Source: Mycteria americana
Lineage: Eukaryota; Chordata; Aves; Ciconiiformes; Ciconiidae
Length of the DNA: 64,000 bases
Reading direction: 5' to 3'
Assembly: GCF_035582795.1 (NCBI RefSeq)
Contig: NC_134365.1
Coordinates: 77,977,635-78,041,634, forward strand
The position numbers and the translations under genes are program-made. Positions 1-11,055 of this stretch are shown one piece after another (position 1 is the stretch's first letter; the number at the start of each line of letters is the position of its first letter). The notes under the pieces are model-generated. The model ran no database searches and was not told the DNA's origin. It worked only from the letters and a program-made list of their open reading frames with translations.

Positions 1-3000
1 ATTGACCTTAACAGACAGCTAATCTAGCTCTTGGCATGGTAAAGAATTTGCTTATTCATTAATTTTGTAGTTTAAGTTCATAGAGGAGAATTTTAATTTT
101 CAAGTAGGGTACAAAAAGCCCACAGTACGAGAAGGTTCAAGGAGAGCTGTGACAGAGGCACAGTGTTTCCTATGAACATCGCATCTGTATCCTATCTGTG
201 AAGCAATCTGTTGTGAGCTCCAATTATTTAATGCTACAGAGAATGGTATTCCATTTTACATTTGCAGCTACTGTAAATCTCAGTGCATCCCATTCAGCCT
301 GCCCATTCTACGCTACAAAGTTACATGAAAAATGAAACTTGTGACTTCATTTCTTCAAGAGCAGTAGCACACCTGATTTTAAATTATGCATCATGATAAA
401 AAGGTTTTCTGTAATTACAGTTCTACCGTACGCATGTATATAAGCATATATGCACATTCACATATTTACATGTCTAAATGAGTCTCTGGGCTTTAGGCAT
501 AAGCTTCTCCTAGTCCAGCAGCTCGCAAAAGCTGTTACCATTGGACACAGGTGTTAAGAATAATTAAAGATACACGGAGTATCATTATTTAGCCATCCAT
601 CAGTGGAAATCACATTAAAGCAGAGTCATTTTCCATTAGGCTTATTACATTATTCCCAGTAAGGCCACTGGTACATTCAATTTTCTACCTTTATTGGACC
701 AGCTTTTTCCTGGGTCACTCCCAATTTACCAATATCTGTAACTATTTCCAAGCTCCAGCTCCATCTCACACATTTAGAGCTGTATCATCTAGTCTTGCAG
801 AATATGTCTTCAAAATGGCATACATACTGTTTCATCAGTCCCTAGGACTACTGAAGCTGTCCTGACCCTATAAGCCACTTGTGTATTTTCTTTGCCAGAT
901 AAACCAACATATGGTCAACAGCTACTGATGGAGCCTTCTGCTATTAGACTGTAGCATAGGGCTCAGTAAGAGCTAGAAGCTCTGGCCCCTCACACATCTA
1001 GCAGACAGACTTGTTTGTCTCTTTTCCACAGTTTGAGCAGATGGAGAGAGCTGGTGAAACACTGAACAAAACTGATTTCCTTAAGAACAACAAAAAAGTT
1101 TTCCATTGAACCTGACATGGTGCATTTTTCTTTCCCTAAAATTCTGTTGTCAAAAATATTCTTGAAATTTTGTTCAAATGTAATTTATTAACAGAAATTA
1201 GGTAAGTGGTCCCAACCATGTTTTACCTTTAAAGATTACCAAAAAAAGCCAAAGTATTTCACCCCTAGTAATTATATTTTGTGCATGAAACCTGTTTTGT
1301 AAACCTACTTTTTTGATTACAGCAACATTATGAAAATTCTGATTAGCTCCAGTAAACAGAAAAATCTTTGTCAATGCTACTGACAGACAGGAAGATGAAG
1401 TTGTAGTTAAGGTAATGCAGAGGAGCTTGGGGTTCTGGATTTCATTTCTGGCTTTGCTGTAGACTTCCTGCATGACCTTGGCTAAATCAATAGGAACTAT
1501 ATTAGGGCAGCCTAATTTCTACTGACATGCCTGTCCCTAGTCAGCAGACCCTTTGATAATTGATTCAGAAGCCCTAAATAAGGCACTGAGCTGTAAGCCA
1601 CATAGGATCAGCTGACACAACAAGTTCCAAGGGTCTCAGCAGGCTTCAGGCTACCTAAAGGTGAAGCTTGCAGACATTGCTATTGTCTGGAGCCTATTCC
1701 CATCACAAGGGCATCAGATTCCTCAAGACCTATGTATTCTCTTTCCTGGCAAGTAAAATACTATAGCACCTATTTTGATCCCAAGGCTGTTCCCCCAGCT
1801 CCTCCACACAACACTGTACCTTCAGTTTTGGTGCCCCAGTTCTCAATCTTCCTCTTCCTTCTTCCACAGCGACTGTTAGTAAATCCTCTTGTGGGAAGCA
1901 CTGCCACTAACTTTGTAAGTGGACAGTTCCCTGTCACTGGCCTCTGCTGGGGACCCCCAAGAGACCTACTATAATGTCGCTATATTCACAAAATAGCAAA
2001 TTAAATACGATTATGCAAGCTGGCTTTCCGTGGCCAACTGTATAGCCATCAAAACTAAGCTACTGCCAGCTGATGTTTTAGCTATATTGTGCCTGGCTGC
2101 TGGAAACCGAGGTTAGCTGAGGATATTTAACGATCCGCCAGCATGAAGTTGGGCTGTAATACTAACACAGGAACATTGTAAACCCAGATTCACAAAACTG
2201 AAATCTTAAAACTGAAAGAATTAAATAGTGTTCTTGCTGCATGCTATAAATCTTTAAGACGACAGTTTAAAAGAACAATAAAGATGTAGCTGTGTGCTCC
2301 TAATCCTAGCATTTTGGGGGCCATCCGTCTACATACTATCCCTTATCCAATCTATGCACCTATTAAGCTCTAGCCAGTCTTTAACAGCATCATTAGTAAT
2401 GAAATATCAAAAAATGTTAAGACAAATATTTGAAACTGCTTGAGAAATGATAACATAATAGATGCTGCATTGTAGAAAATGTGTATATGTTTGAAGCAGC
2501 ACACCAAGAAACTGAAAAGCATTAGCCATTCATACAACAAACAATGAAATAAATCAGAAACCTACAATACTGAAACATCATTTTACATGGGTATTTGCAG
2601 AACTAACATCTGTTATCTCCAGTGGACTTTGAATTTTCTAGAAAGAAATCATCTTATTGTCAAGAAAAAAAGTCACTCAAGAATGCGCTTAATAAGAAAG
2701 AGTCTATCTGGTTTTATCAGGTGGGTTACAAAGCTACCATATTGTCTGTCTCTTTGCAGGCAGCACTATATCCATGTTAATTCTGGTTAAACATTTTTTC
2801 TTGGAAATGGAGAGGGTAAGAAATCAAGAAATACGATATTAAAAGCAGACACCTGAACGGTATAAAGCAGCTAAAGGATGCGTTTACTGGAGAAATGCAC
2901 ACTTATACTGCTAACAGGAGATATTTCTGGTAATTCAGACCGTGCAGCAAGAACGTACTTTGAGCACATGTTCTCCCAGAACGATCCGGCCGGCCGCCTC

Positions 3001-3591
3001 GGGAGCGCAATACGTAAGGCTGTAGAGCAGACAGCAAACCTATATGCCACATCAGAAATCTGTATGCACGCTATATACGTTCCCGCTTTGCTACATCTAT
3101 GCTGCGCGAGATTTCCCTTGCCTGGGGCAGCATCTTTATCCCCGAGCAGTTCAGCTGCCAGGCACCGGGACCACCGAGGCGAGGACCACCAGCGGTGGCA
3201 CCTGGCGCTGGCGCGTATCCAAACGCGGTGGGTACGCCCGCGGGCGGGGACGCCCCACCCGTGCCCGGGACCCGGGGCGGGCAGTGCCCTCAACTCTGAG
3301 GGGCTTCAGGGGCCGCCGGCCTGAAGGGCAGCCCCTCTCCGCACACGCGTCTGGCGGCAGGGCACAGGCCTCGCCCCGGCCTCCCGCGGGGGCACGACGC
3401 CGCCGCTGCGCACCGCCCGCCGGGCGGGGACGGCCGCCGCGGGCCCGGGGCCGAGGCGGCGCCTCCCGCCCCTCCCAGGGCCGGCCACCCTGCGAGCGGG
3501 GGCGGAGGAGCAGCCGCCCCCACCACCCAGCCCACCACCCCCTCAGGCGCAGCCCCGGCCCGGGCGGGGGAGGGAGGGCCCGCCCGCCTAC
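1..3591 (-). other. SULT4A1: SULT4A1 intron 1 (partial)
   Basis: This stretch lies downstream of the exon 1 splice donor on the minus strand, so it is intron 1 of SULT4A1 and continues beyond the window start. I looked for the next sulfotransferase exon on the minus strand and saw none, so exon 2 lies outside the window. The first 2.9 kb is AT-rich with no credible coding exon; the last 0.6 kb is inside the CpG island. The only repeat I recognise is a MIR-like relic near 1418-1490. Confidence 0.8.
1418..1490 (+). repeat. MIR-like SINE relic
   Basis: The stretch resembles the MIR core: a GGTTCTGGATTTC-like segment, then a GGCTTTGCTGTAG-like segment, then TGACCTTGGCTAAATCA, which corresponds to the MIR TGACCTTGGGCAAGTCA block. 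It is diverged, as expected for an ancient amniote SINE. The assignment rests on remembered consensus features only. Confidence 0.5.
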
Positions 3592-3760
3592 CTGATTTGG
3601 GGTAGGTGACAATCCAGACGTCGCTGTCCCTCACCGGGAAATTGGCGATCTCCTCCATCTTCCCCCGGCAGAAGGGCGGCAGCCGCACCCCATTGTACTC
3701 GAAGTACTTGCTCTCGAACTCCCCGGGCGTGCTGGGGGTCTCGGCCTCGCTCTCCGCCAT
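3592..3760 (-). CDS. SULT4A1: Sulfotransferase 4A1, coding exon 1
   Basis: Exon 1 encodes the first 56 residues plus one base of SULT4A1, a brain-enriched cytosolic sulfotransferase family member whose substrate is unresolved. The start ATG is at 3758-3760 on the minus strand with a strong Kozak context (A at -3, G at +4). The protein opens MAESEAETPSTPGEFESKYF, and its extreme N-terminal match to vertebrate SULT4A1 makes identification secure. Residues 51-56 (VTYPKS) begin the family's 5'-phosphosulfate (PAPS) binding loop, which continues in exon 2. The donor is CAG|GTAGG at 3591-3590, phase 1. All later exons are outside the window. The frame also stays open about 118 codons upstream of the ATG, but that is GC-driven and lacks family similarity. 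Confidence 0.95.
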
Positions 3761-3948
3761 CCTCTTCCCTGCCGGCCGCGGGGGACGAGGTGCGGGGGCC
3801 GCGGGCGCTCCGGCGGGCGAACGGCGGCGGGCGCGGCACGGCGCGGCGCGGCAGCCCCGGCCCCCGGCACGCCCCCACGCACGCACGGGGAGGGGGCGCA
3901 GGGCTGGCGGGGCCGCGCCGCCCGGCGGCGCATGGGCTCCGCGCGCGG

Positions 3949-3956
3949 TGATGTCA
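3949..3956 (-). promoter_or_regulatory. CRE-like site upstream of SULT4A1
   Basis: The minus strand reads TGACATCA, one base from the consensus cAMP response element TGACGTCA. It lies about 190 bp upstream of the SULT4A1 start codon within the CpG island. From memory, a rodent Sult4a1 promoter has been reported to respond to CREB/ATF-2. Its function here is an inference. Confidence 0.35.
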
Positions 3957-4265
3957 TGTGCGGCAGCCGCAGCGCGCGGCGCTAACGGGCGGCCCTGCCC
4001 GTCAGGCCTGCCGCCCCTCAGCCCCTCTCCTCTCCCGGCGGGCCGCCTCACGCACTCGCCCCGGGGGCCGCAGAGGCAGGGCACGGAGGGAGGACCTGCC
4101 TCCCTCGCTGTCACCTCAGAGCTCAGCCCTCAGCACGGGGCTCCGCGGTGCTGCGGCAGCGCCAAGGCCCGGCCTCAAAGAGGGCAGATAGCAGCGGGGG
4201 AAGGGCGCGGAAGAGGGGCAGCAGCAGTCAGGTGCGCCGGGCACTCGTGGCTGTCCTTGCGCTGA

Positions 4266-7261
4266 ACCCAAGCACAATGCATAGGGAGGGTGAGAGAGTG
4301 AGGAAGGGGGCACACGCTCACCTTCTTCAGCGACACGGATCAGTTGCTCCTTGCACTGCTCAGATTTAAACCCATACCTGGTTTTTTTACACAATATGTC
4401 CTTCATCCTGGTTCCCTCTTCCCAATCTCTTGGATGCCACCCCTGTATCTGGTAGGGTAACAGCTTTCACTACAGCATGGGGCATCTTGCAGGTGGGCTC
4501 AGGCAGCAGATCCCCTGCCAATTCTGACTTGCTCCCTGGACTTCCCAGGCTGGCATCAGAACTGACTCATTAACTTACCTTGTTTGGTGGTCATTGGGCA
4601 GCAGAAACCAACCCTATCCCAACAGCACTGAGGACTAGTTAGTGAGAACACAGCCCTGTCTGCACCATAGCTACTGTCTGCTCATCCTTCATCCTTCCTA
4701 TTACAGCAGCTCACTGCTCCTAGCAGGGCAAATGAAGCCTAGGGCAGATCTCAAATAACACTCCTAGTTGGGCTTATGGGCAAAATAGGCCAGGTGCTGC
4801 TGCTCAGGGTATTTAAGGCCTATTGGTGCCTGACGGGAAGGTATAAAAACTCTAACCTCCATTAAGATCTGTTTGTACTACAGGAATGAACACTGTTGTG
4901 GCTGTTTGAGTCTGGTATGAATGAAAAGCTAGCAGTAGTTCAACAAAATTAAGACTCTTGTTAGTCCCAGAAAGGTCAGTGAAGAGTTTTGGTTTAGTTT
5001 ACTCTTATTATCCTTGTAACAGCTGCTTTATTTTGTGTTTAATTATGTATGCTTTTGTAATGGTGCTGAAATATAATAGAAGTTCTTTGAAAGCTTTAGA
5101 TACAGAGTGTCTGTAGCAGACATGCATTTGAAAGAAATGAAATGAGCAAGTAAAGAAGCAGTAAATCAAGGGAAGAGGGTATAAAGAGGGTCTCTAAGCA
5201 CTGGAGAGTAAATTATAGCTACTTTGAATTGAGTTTACTGCATTGTGAACAGCAACTAGCTGGTTGTGTGTCCTGTCAAACTGTCCCTTCTACAGGAGCA
5301 ACCTGAGGAAAAGCAACAGTGTGAACACAGCTGAGGGCAGTAACTGCTTTTGGCCTTTATAGTTCCATCTACCAGCATGCATAAATCAATGTTTTTGCTG
5401 TAGTTTACTTACATTTGTTCATATTAATAATAAAGTGCAGACATTAAAACTATAGTTAGAGCAGATAGGAAAAGTCCACCAAAAACTAACATCAAAAGTA
5501 TTGTTTCATTGAATAAAAATGGTTTGCAGGAATGTGTTAGGTAAAAAAAAACCCACCTTAGAGAGAAAAAATTCATCCCAGAGTCAGTGGCTGACTAGTA
5601 AGACTTGCCTTAGAAGTTGATAATGCAGGTTTAAGTCCCTGTGATACTAAGTTTAGTTTTGAGCCTGTTTCTTCAAGACACCGAAATCAGAATTATCTGT
5701 TGAGGTCTAAAATAACTTTTCCACTTTAAAAAAAATTTTTTTTGATAAAAAGTGGGTTGACAAGAATCACAGGCAGCTGGATAGTTGGTATTCTGTATTT
5801 TAAGATAATATTGTAAACTTGGAAGCAACTGGTATTCTGGCACTGGTGCCTGTTCTTTTCTTTCTTACCGTGTTTTAGATGGTCTGAGTTCTTCTTTTCC
5901 TTGCTTAACAAAATAATTCAAAACTGCAATTTTCTGTGGAAAGTAGAGTTGTGGGGTTTTCTAGCCAACCTCTGAGGCAAAATTTATTAGGCTTTTCTGA
6001 TGATTGAAAGTATTAAGCTATACTAGTAATAAATAACTTTAAAGTGCAACAAAACAGACAGACTTGAATTCTAGTCTCTGTTACTATTTTTTTAATTTTA
6101 ATTTACTTTTTTTAAATTCCTGACTTAGTCCTCAGGCACAGATATGGCCTTTGCTCAATACAGCAAGTGGAGGGAGCCATATTGACAATAGAAAAACTCT
6201 GTTTTCTCTTTAAGTTAATAGGAGTTGTACAAATGTATCTCAGGGTGGAATATCAGCTTCTGTAGAGCAAAAAGCCAGGCAGGCATTACGACAAGGGACA
6301 CAACAATAATTGGAGCTATCTCTTTAGCAATGGATGCTTTCACTTACCTTATAATGTTTCAAATGAAAGAGCAATTGGAGCCCAATGTGGCTGAGAAACC
6401 AGGTGCCCTGGATTAATTGCACTTGGAAAGATCATCCCTGTGTTACAGGTGCAGTAAATCCTAATGTAGGGATGTTGGACCTATAGTGCATAAATTGCAC
6501 AGCTGATGTATGCATGTGGATATTAAACAGACAGGATTTACTGCATGTGTGGAGATCACCAGCCTAGTGCTTACTCGGATCTAACATATCTGAGGCACAT
6601 CAGATTTGCTGGGAATTCAAACACAGCTGAACTACAAAATGCATGAAAGCCATTTGTTTAGGAATTACCTGTAAAAAAAGACTACAGTCAGTACATTGTG
6701 CTCAGAGGCAGTGCATCATTCACAAACAGGGTAGTCTAGAACAAAAATGGTGAAGCTGGTAGAAAAATATTCAGTTACCAAAGGGTATATGCTGCTGAGG
6801 ATGATCCAGTATTAGAGCTAAATAAAAATCAAATATGCTGTAACAGAGGAACCATGCTGGGGTGTTTCACTTACCCTCAAGCTAGAGAGGAGTTGTGGAG
6901 GGAATCAGAATATGTAGCTTGCAAAGTAATTTTTGGGAGATTGCTTTTTTTCTGTTTAAAAGAAAAAAATTAACAGTATCTCAGACTATTTGAATGTGTT
7001 CCCAACCTTTTCTATAACACTTAGACCATACTATAATGTAACTGATCCCAGAATGTATAGCTATTCAGTAGCAGGAGGAAATGTAGGTGAAAAAGGTTGG
7101 ATTCTCTCACAATGATGTAAACTGGGACCAACTTCACAGAAGTCACTAGACTCCTCTCCGTATAAAACTTGGGAAAAGAGGAAGATTTTAGAAAAAAGAA
7201 TGAAATGCTGACCTTAGGAAAATGTTGTCATTTTAAGATGACAGCCTCTAGTACATGGGGG
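4266..7261. other. Intergenic, no gene recognised
   Basis: About 3 kb of ordinary AT-rich intergenic sequence upstream of SULT4A1. The open frames here are short, lack family similarity and are not flanked by convincing splice sites. A faint MIR-like resemblance near 5590-5660 is too weak to annotate. Confidence 0.6.
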
Positions 7262-8996
7262 AGGGAACACAGTGACCAAGGATGAGGAAAGGCTGAGGTA
7301 CTTAATGCCTTCTTTGCCTCAGTCTTTAATAGCAGGGCCAATTGTTCTCTGGGTACGCAGCCCCTGGAGTTGGAGATAGGGACGGGGACCAGAATGGAGC
7401 CCCCATAATCCAGGGGGAATGGCTAGTGACCTGCTGCACCACTTAGACACTCACAAGTCTATGGGGCCTGATGAGATCCACCCGAGAGTACTGAAGGAAC
7501 TGGCAGATGTGCTCACCAAGCCCCTTTCCATCATTTACCAGTAGTCCTGGCTAACTGGGGAGGTCCCTGCTGACTGGAGATTAGCTAATGTGACACCCAT
7601 CTTCAAGAAGGGCTGGAAGGAGGACCCGGGGAACTACAGGCCTGTCAGCCTGACCTCGGTGCCGGGGAAGCTGATGGAGCACATCATCCTGAGTGCTATC
7701 ACACGCATGTAGAGAATAACCAAGGGATCAAGCCCAGCCAGCATGGGTTCAGGAAAGGAAGGTCCTGCTTGACCAACCTGATCTCCTTCTACAACAAGGT
7801 GACCTGCCTAGTAGATGAGAGAAAGGCTGTGGATGTTGTCTATCTAGATGTCAGTAAAGCCTTTGACATGGTTTCCCACAGCATTCTCCTGGAGAAACTG
7901 GCTGCTCATGGCTTGGACGGGTGTACTCTTTGCTGGGTAAAGAACTGGCTGGATGGCCGGGCCCAAAGAGTGGTGGTGAATGGAGTTTACTCCAGTTGGC
8001 GGCCGGTCACAAGCGGTGTTCCCCAGGGCTCTGTGTTGGGGCCAGTTCTGTTTAATATCTTTATCAATGATCTGGACGAAGGGATCGAGTGCACCCTCAG
8101 TAAGTTTGCAGATGACACCAAGTTGGGCAGGAGTGTTGATCTGCTTGAGGGGAGGAAGGCTCTGCAGAGGGACCTGGACAGGCTGGATCGATGGGCCGAG
8201 GCCAATTGTATGAGGTTTAACAAGGCCAAGTGCAAGGTCCTGCACCTGGGTCACAGCAACCCCATGCAACGTTACAGGCTTGGGGAAGAGTGGCTGGAAA
8301 GCTGCCTGGCAGAGAAGGACCTGGGGGTGTTGGTTGACAGCCACCTGAATATGAGCCAGCAGTGTGCCCAGGCGGCCAAGAAAGCCAATGGCATCCTGGC
8401 TTGTATCAAAAATAGCGTGGCCAGCAGGACTAGGGAAGTGATCGTGCCCCTGTACTCGGGACTGGTGAGGCCGCACCTCGAATACTGTGTTCAGTTTTGG
8501 GCCCCCCACTACAAGAGGGACATTGAGGTGCTGGAGCGTGTCCAGAGAAGGGCAACGAAGCTGGTGAAGGGTCTGGAGCAGAAGTCTTGTGAGGAGCGGC
8601 TGAGGGAACTGGGGTTGTTTAGCCTGGAGAAAAGGAGGCTGAGGGGAGACCTTATCGCTCTCTACAACTACCTGAAAGGAGGTTGTAGAGAGGTGGGGGT
8701 CGGTCTCTTCTCCCAGGTAACAAGCGATAGGACGAGAGGAAATGGCCTCAAGTTGCACCAGGGGAGGTTTAGACTGGATATTAGGAAATTTTACTTCACT
8801 GAAAGGGTTATCAAGCATTGGAACAGGCTGCCCAGGGAAGTGGTTGAGTCGCCATCCCTGGAGGTATTTAAAAGATGTTTGGATGAGGTGCTTAGGGACA
8901 TGGTATTGTGGTAGTCTTGGCAGTGTTAGGTTTATGGTTGGACTCGATGATCTTAAAGGTCTTTTCCAACCTATACAATTCTGTGATTCTGTAAGA
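7262..8996 (+). mobile_element. CR1 LINE, 5'-truncated, copy 1
   Basis: This is the 3' part of a chicken-repeat-1 non-LTR retrotransposon. It starts in the middle of ORF2 and runs through the reverse transcriptase, the C-terminal region and the short 3' UTR. It ends with ATTCTGTGATTCTGTAAG, the octamer-type tail characteristic of CR1. The 5' truncation is usual for CR1 copies. It is very similar to the inverted copy at 19325-20898 and probably the same subfamily. The 5' boundary is approximate. Confidence 0.92.
7440..8914 (+). pseudogene. CR1 ORF2 reverse transcriptase, broken
   Basis: The reverse transcriptase frame is continuous from 7769 to 8914 (381 codons). It includes the catalytic Asp in VSKAFD, the [10 protein letters not shown] motif and the FADD box equivalent to YxDD, followed by the RHLEYC-like and HWNRLP C-terminal blocks. 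Upstream, the frame is broken by an in-frame TAG at 7542-7544 and by an apparent 1-bp deletion near 7704 relative to copy 2, which brings in a stop at about 7710. The endonuclease domain is missing through 5' truncation, so the copy cannot be autonomous. Confidence 0.85.
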
Positions 8997-9739
8997 TCTG
9001 CAAAAGTAGGATTTAACCCTGGAAACAGACTGTCTGTTCCTATGCTGTTCTGGTATGTCTGTATTTCTGTTGTCCGTCACTGCAAAAAGCACTCCTATAC
9101 CTTTGAGTCAGAAGGTGTCTCCTTGTCTTTGCTGTCAGATGTGCCTACTTATTAGCTGAAGATACTGTAAGGAATGTCCCTGTCTTGATATGTGTGCATA
9201 CTGTTCCACACACAAAAATGGAATTTCAGCTTTCAAAATCTATCTGATGAAAAAAGATAAATCTGGCAATGTTTTGTCTTACCATTTATTAAATCATTGT
9301 AACAGCAACCTGTGTCAAGTTTGGAGGGGCATGTTCAGAGGAAGATAGACTGTTTGCACATGTTGGGGTGCCAAATGCAGTCTAGTTTTAGACATGAAAT
9401 CTGTAAATGCTACCACAAGTATTACATGAAGCCGATGTAGTGATACCCCAATAACAGCATGTGATATTGCATTAATGCAGTAAACAGCTGTGTGTAAATT
9501 GGTGTTTATAAAACACTGCTGTCTGCTAGTTGTTTACATTTGTTCAGTGAGTACACATGAACTTTCAGGAATGTTTCTTACTGACTCAGCCCAAATATGA
9601 GCCATAGCTGAGAGGTTTGAGCACATGATCCTAACACAGCATTTAATTCTAATGAACGTGGCTGAGGATCAAGCTGTTATTTGGCACACACCATCGGTTT
9701 TTTGTTTCTGGTACTTGTAACCGCGAATGAGTGCCCTGG

Positions 9740-9895
9740 CCTCATAGCCAGGATGTTAAGGAATCTGATTGCTTTTCTGCTAGGATTTCTATGTAACCTT
9801 AACTAACTCAGTCTCCCTGTGCTTTAATTTCCACCTGTCAAAACAGTGCAAGTACTATAATCCACCTCACAAGGCTATCTGAAGATAAATCTCTT
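9740..9895 (+). repeat. MIR-like SINE relic
   Basis: The segment follows the MIR 3' half in order: ATGTAACCTTAACTAACTCA, then CTCCCTGTGCTTTAATTTCC, a stretch matching the CATCTGTAAAATGG region, then ACCTCACAAGGCTATCTGA and GATAAAT. Substitutions are many but the order of blocks is intact. Edges are approximate. Confidence 0.5.
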
Positions 9896-10929
9896 GCTTC
9901 TCATTACCCAAGCACAAGATTCAAGGTCTTTCTAGGAGGCAAGATTGATGCAAATCATGATTTCTTTGATGTGATCCTGATCAATACAGTCAGAATGCAA
10001 GGGTTTGTATTCTCTCTAACGCGTTCATAACTGGTACTTAAAAGAGCCAGTTGCTCAGTGTCACAGGCTGCAGAAGACCACTCAACCTTAAATTCAGTAC
10101 CAATGCAATTCACTCAGTATGTCAACTCTGAGGCAGGTCCTTACCATATAATATTTTTCACAAATTTACAGTGCTTCTAAAATTACACCCTACAGCATTT
10201 CAAATTCAGCAGACAGGGATCATGAGTACATGTAGATGTCATGTATCACCTTTATCCTTAGCACTACATTTCCCAGCAGGCCATGTAGGGAGAGGCTTTC
10301 AGGCAAGATGAGCTTGCCTTACCACCAGCCTAAGCAGCATAAGGAAACGTGCGGTCACTTTGCTGATGCATCATATACATTACGCGTGAAGTGAGGGCAG
10401 GAACATAAAAAGGCAAGTAACCAAAAATAATCAGCAAGCTGTGGTATCACTTCAAGGGAAAAACTCAAGAGGTGCACCAATATTTTCAGTGAGCCAAAGC
10501 GAAGATCACGTGAAAGGAAGATAAGCAGCAAATTAGTGAGCACTGTGGATTAATGGCTTTGCTTTCCTGAAAGGTCAGAACTGCAATTTTGTAAACCTCC
10601 ACCACAAATTGTTCAATGATAATTCCACCAGACAAGACGGTATGGGATACCTTGCATAACTCAGCTAGCTACGCTGTAAATATTTTCCCAGTGGGTTGTA
10701 GATGGCTTTACCTATCTGTACATTTCTGTCTCCATTCCATCCTCCCTTTTGAATTTGTGGCTATTTTTAACAGCAACTTTTATTCAAAAAAAGGGCTAAT
10801 TTTTAACTGGGGATAATTTTTGTAGCGTAACTGTTTATGGCTGGGACTGAGCTATAAGGAAAGAAAATTTCTAAATTAATCTGCCCTAGGTTTTGTTGGA
10901 AATGTTCACAATGTGGCCTTGTAGGTACA

Positions 10930-11055
10930 GTGCTGGCCCAAGACATAGGGTATGCGGATTCCATTGCAAGGTCTTGCCGCTTCCATAGGTGAAGCTGGGT
11001 GAGTTACTTTGCCACCCTTCGCTTCAGTCACCCTTCATTTTAAAGGGGGACAGAG
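10930..11055 (+). repeat. MIR-like SINE relic
   Basis: The blocks GGTGAGTTACTTTGCC, CTTCAGTCACCC and CATTTTAAAGGGGGACAG line up with the MIR blocks for GGGCAAGTCACTT, CTCAGTTTCCC and CTGTAAAATGGGGA. The element is diverged, and the call rests on consensus recall. Confidence 0.4.

Larger units (their letters stand above)
2985..4265. promoter_or_regulatory. SULT4A1: CpG island / SULT4A1 promoter
   Basis: Base composition changes abruptly from AT-rich to very GC-rich with dense CpG near 2985 and falls back after about 4265. The island contains SULT4A1 exon 1 and the region upstream of it on the minus strand, so it should hold the promoter and transcription start. A CRE-like octamer (TGATGTCA on plus, TGACATCA on minus) lies at 3949-3956, about 190 bp upstream of the start codon. 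No TATA box is evident. Edges are estimated by eye. Confidence 0.8.

Noticed and set aside
2871..3612. Several overlapping open frames of 140-183 codons on both strands in the SULT4A1 CpG island
   Set aside because: Low-complexity Arg/Pro/Gly-rich translations caused by base composition; no domains or splice support.
3761..4114. In-frame open extension upstream of the SULT4A1 start (274 codons in total)
   Set aside because: GC-rich DNA seldom has stops. The extension has no family similarity, and the MAESEAE start is the conserved one with a strong Kozak context.
5590..5720. Possible further MIR-like relic
   Set aside because: Only one block (GCAGGTTTAAGTCCC) resembles MIR; too weak to annotate.
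7844..8818. Long 324-codon open frame antisense to CR1 copy 1, with an equal-length twin in copy 2 (19500-20474)
   Set aside because: It mirrors the reverse transcriptase frame; equal length in both copies follows from shared ancestry, and it has no domain.
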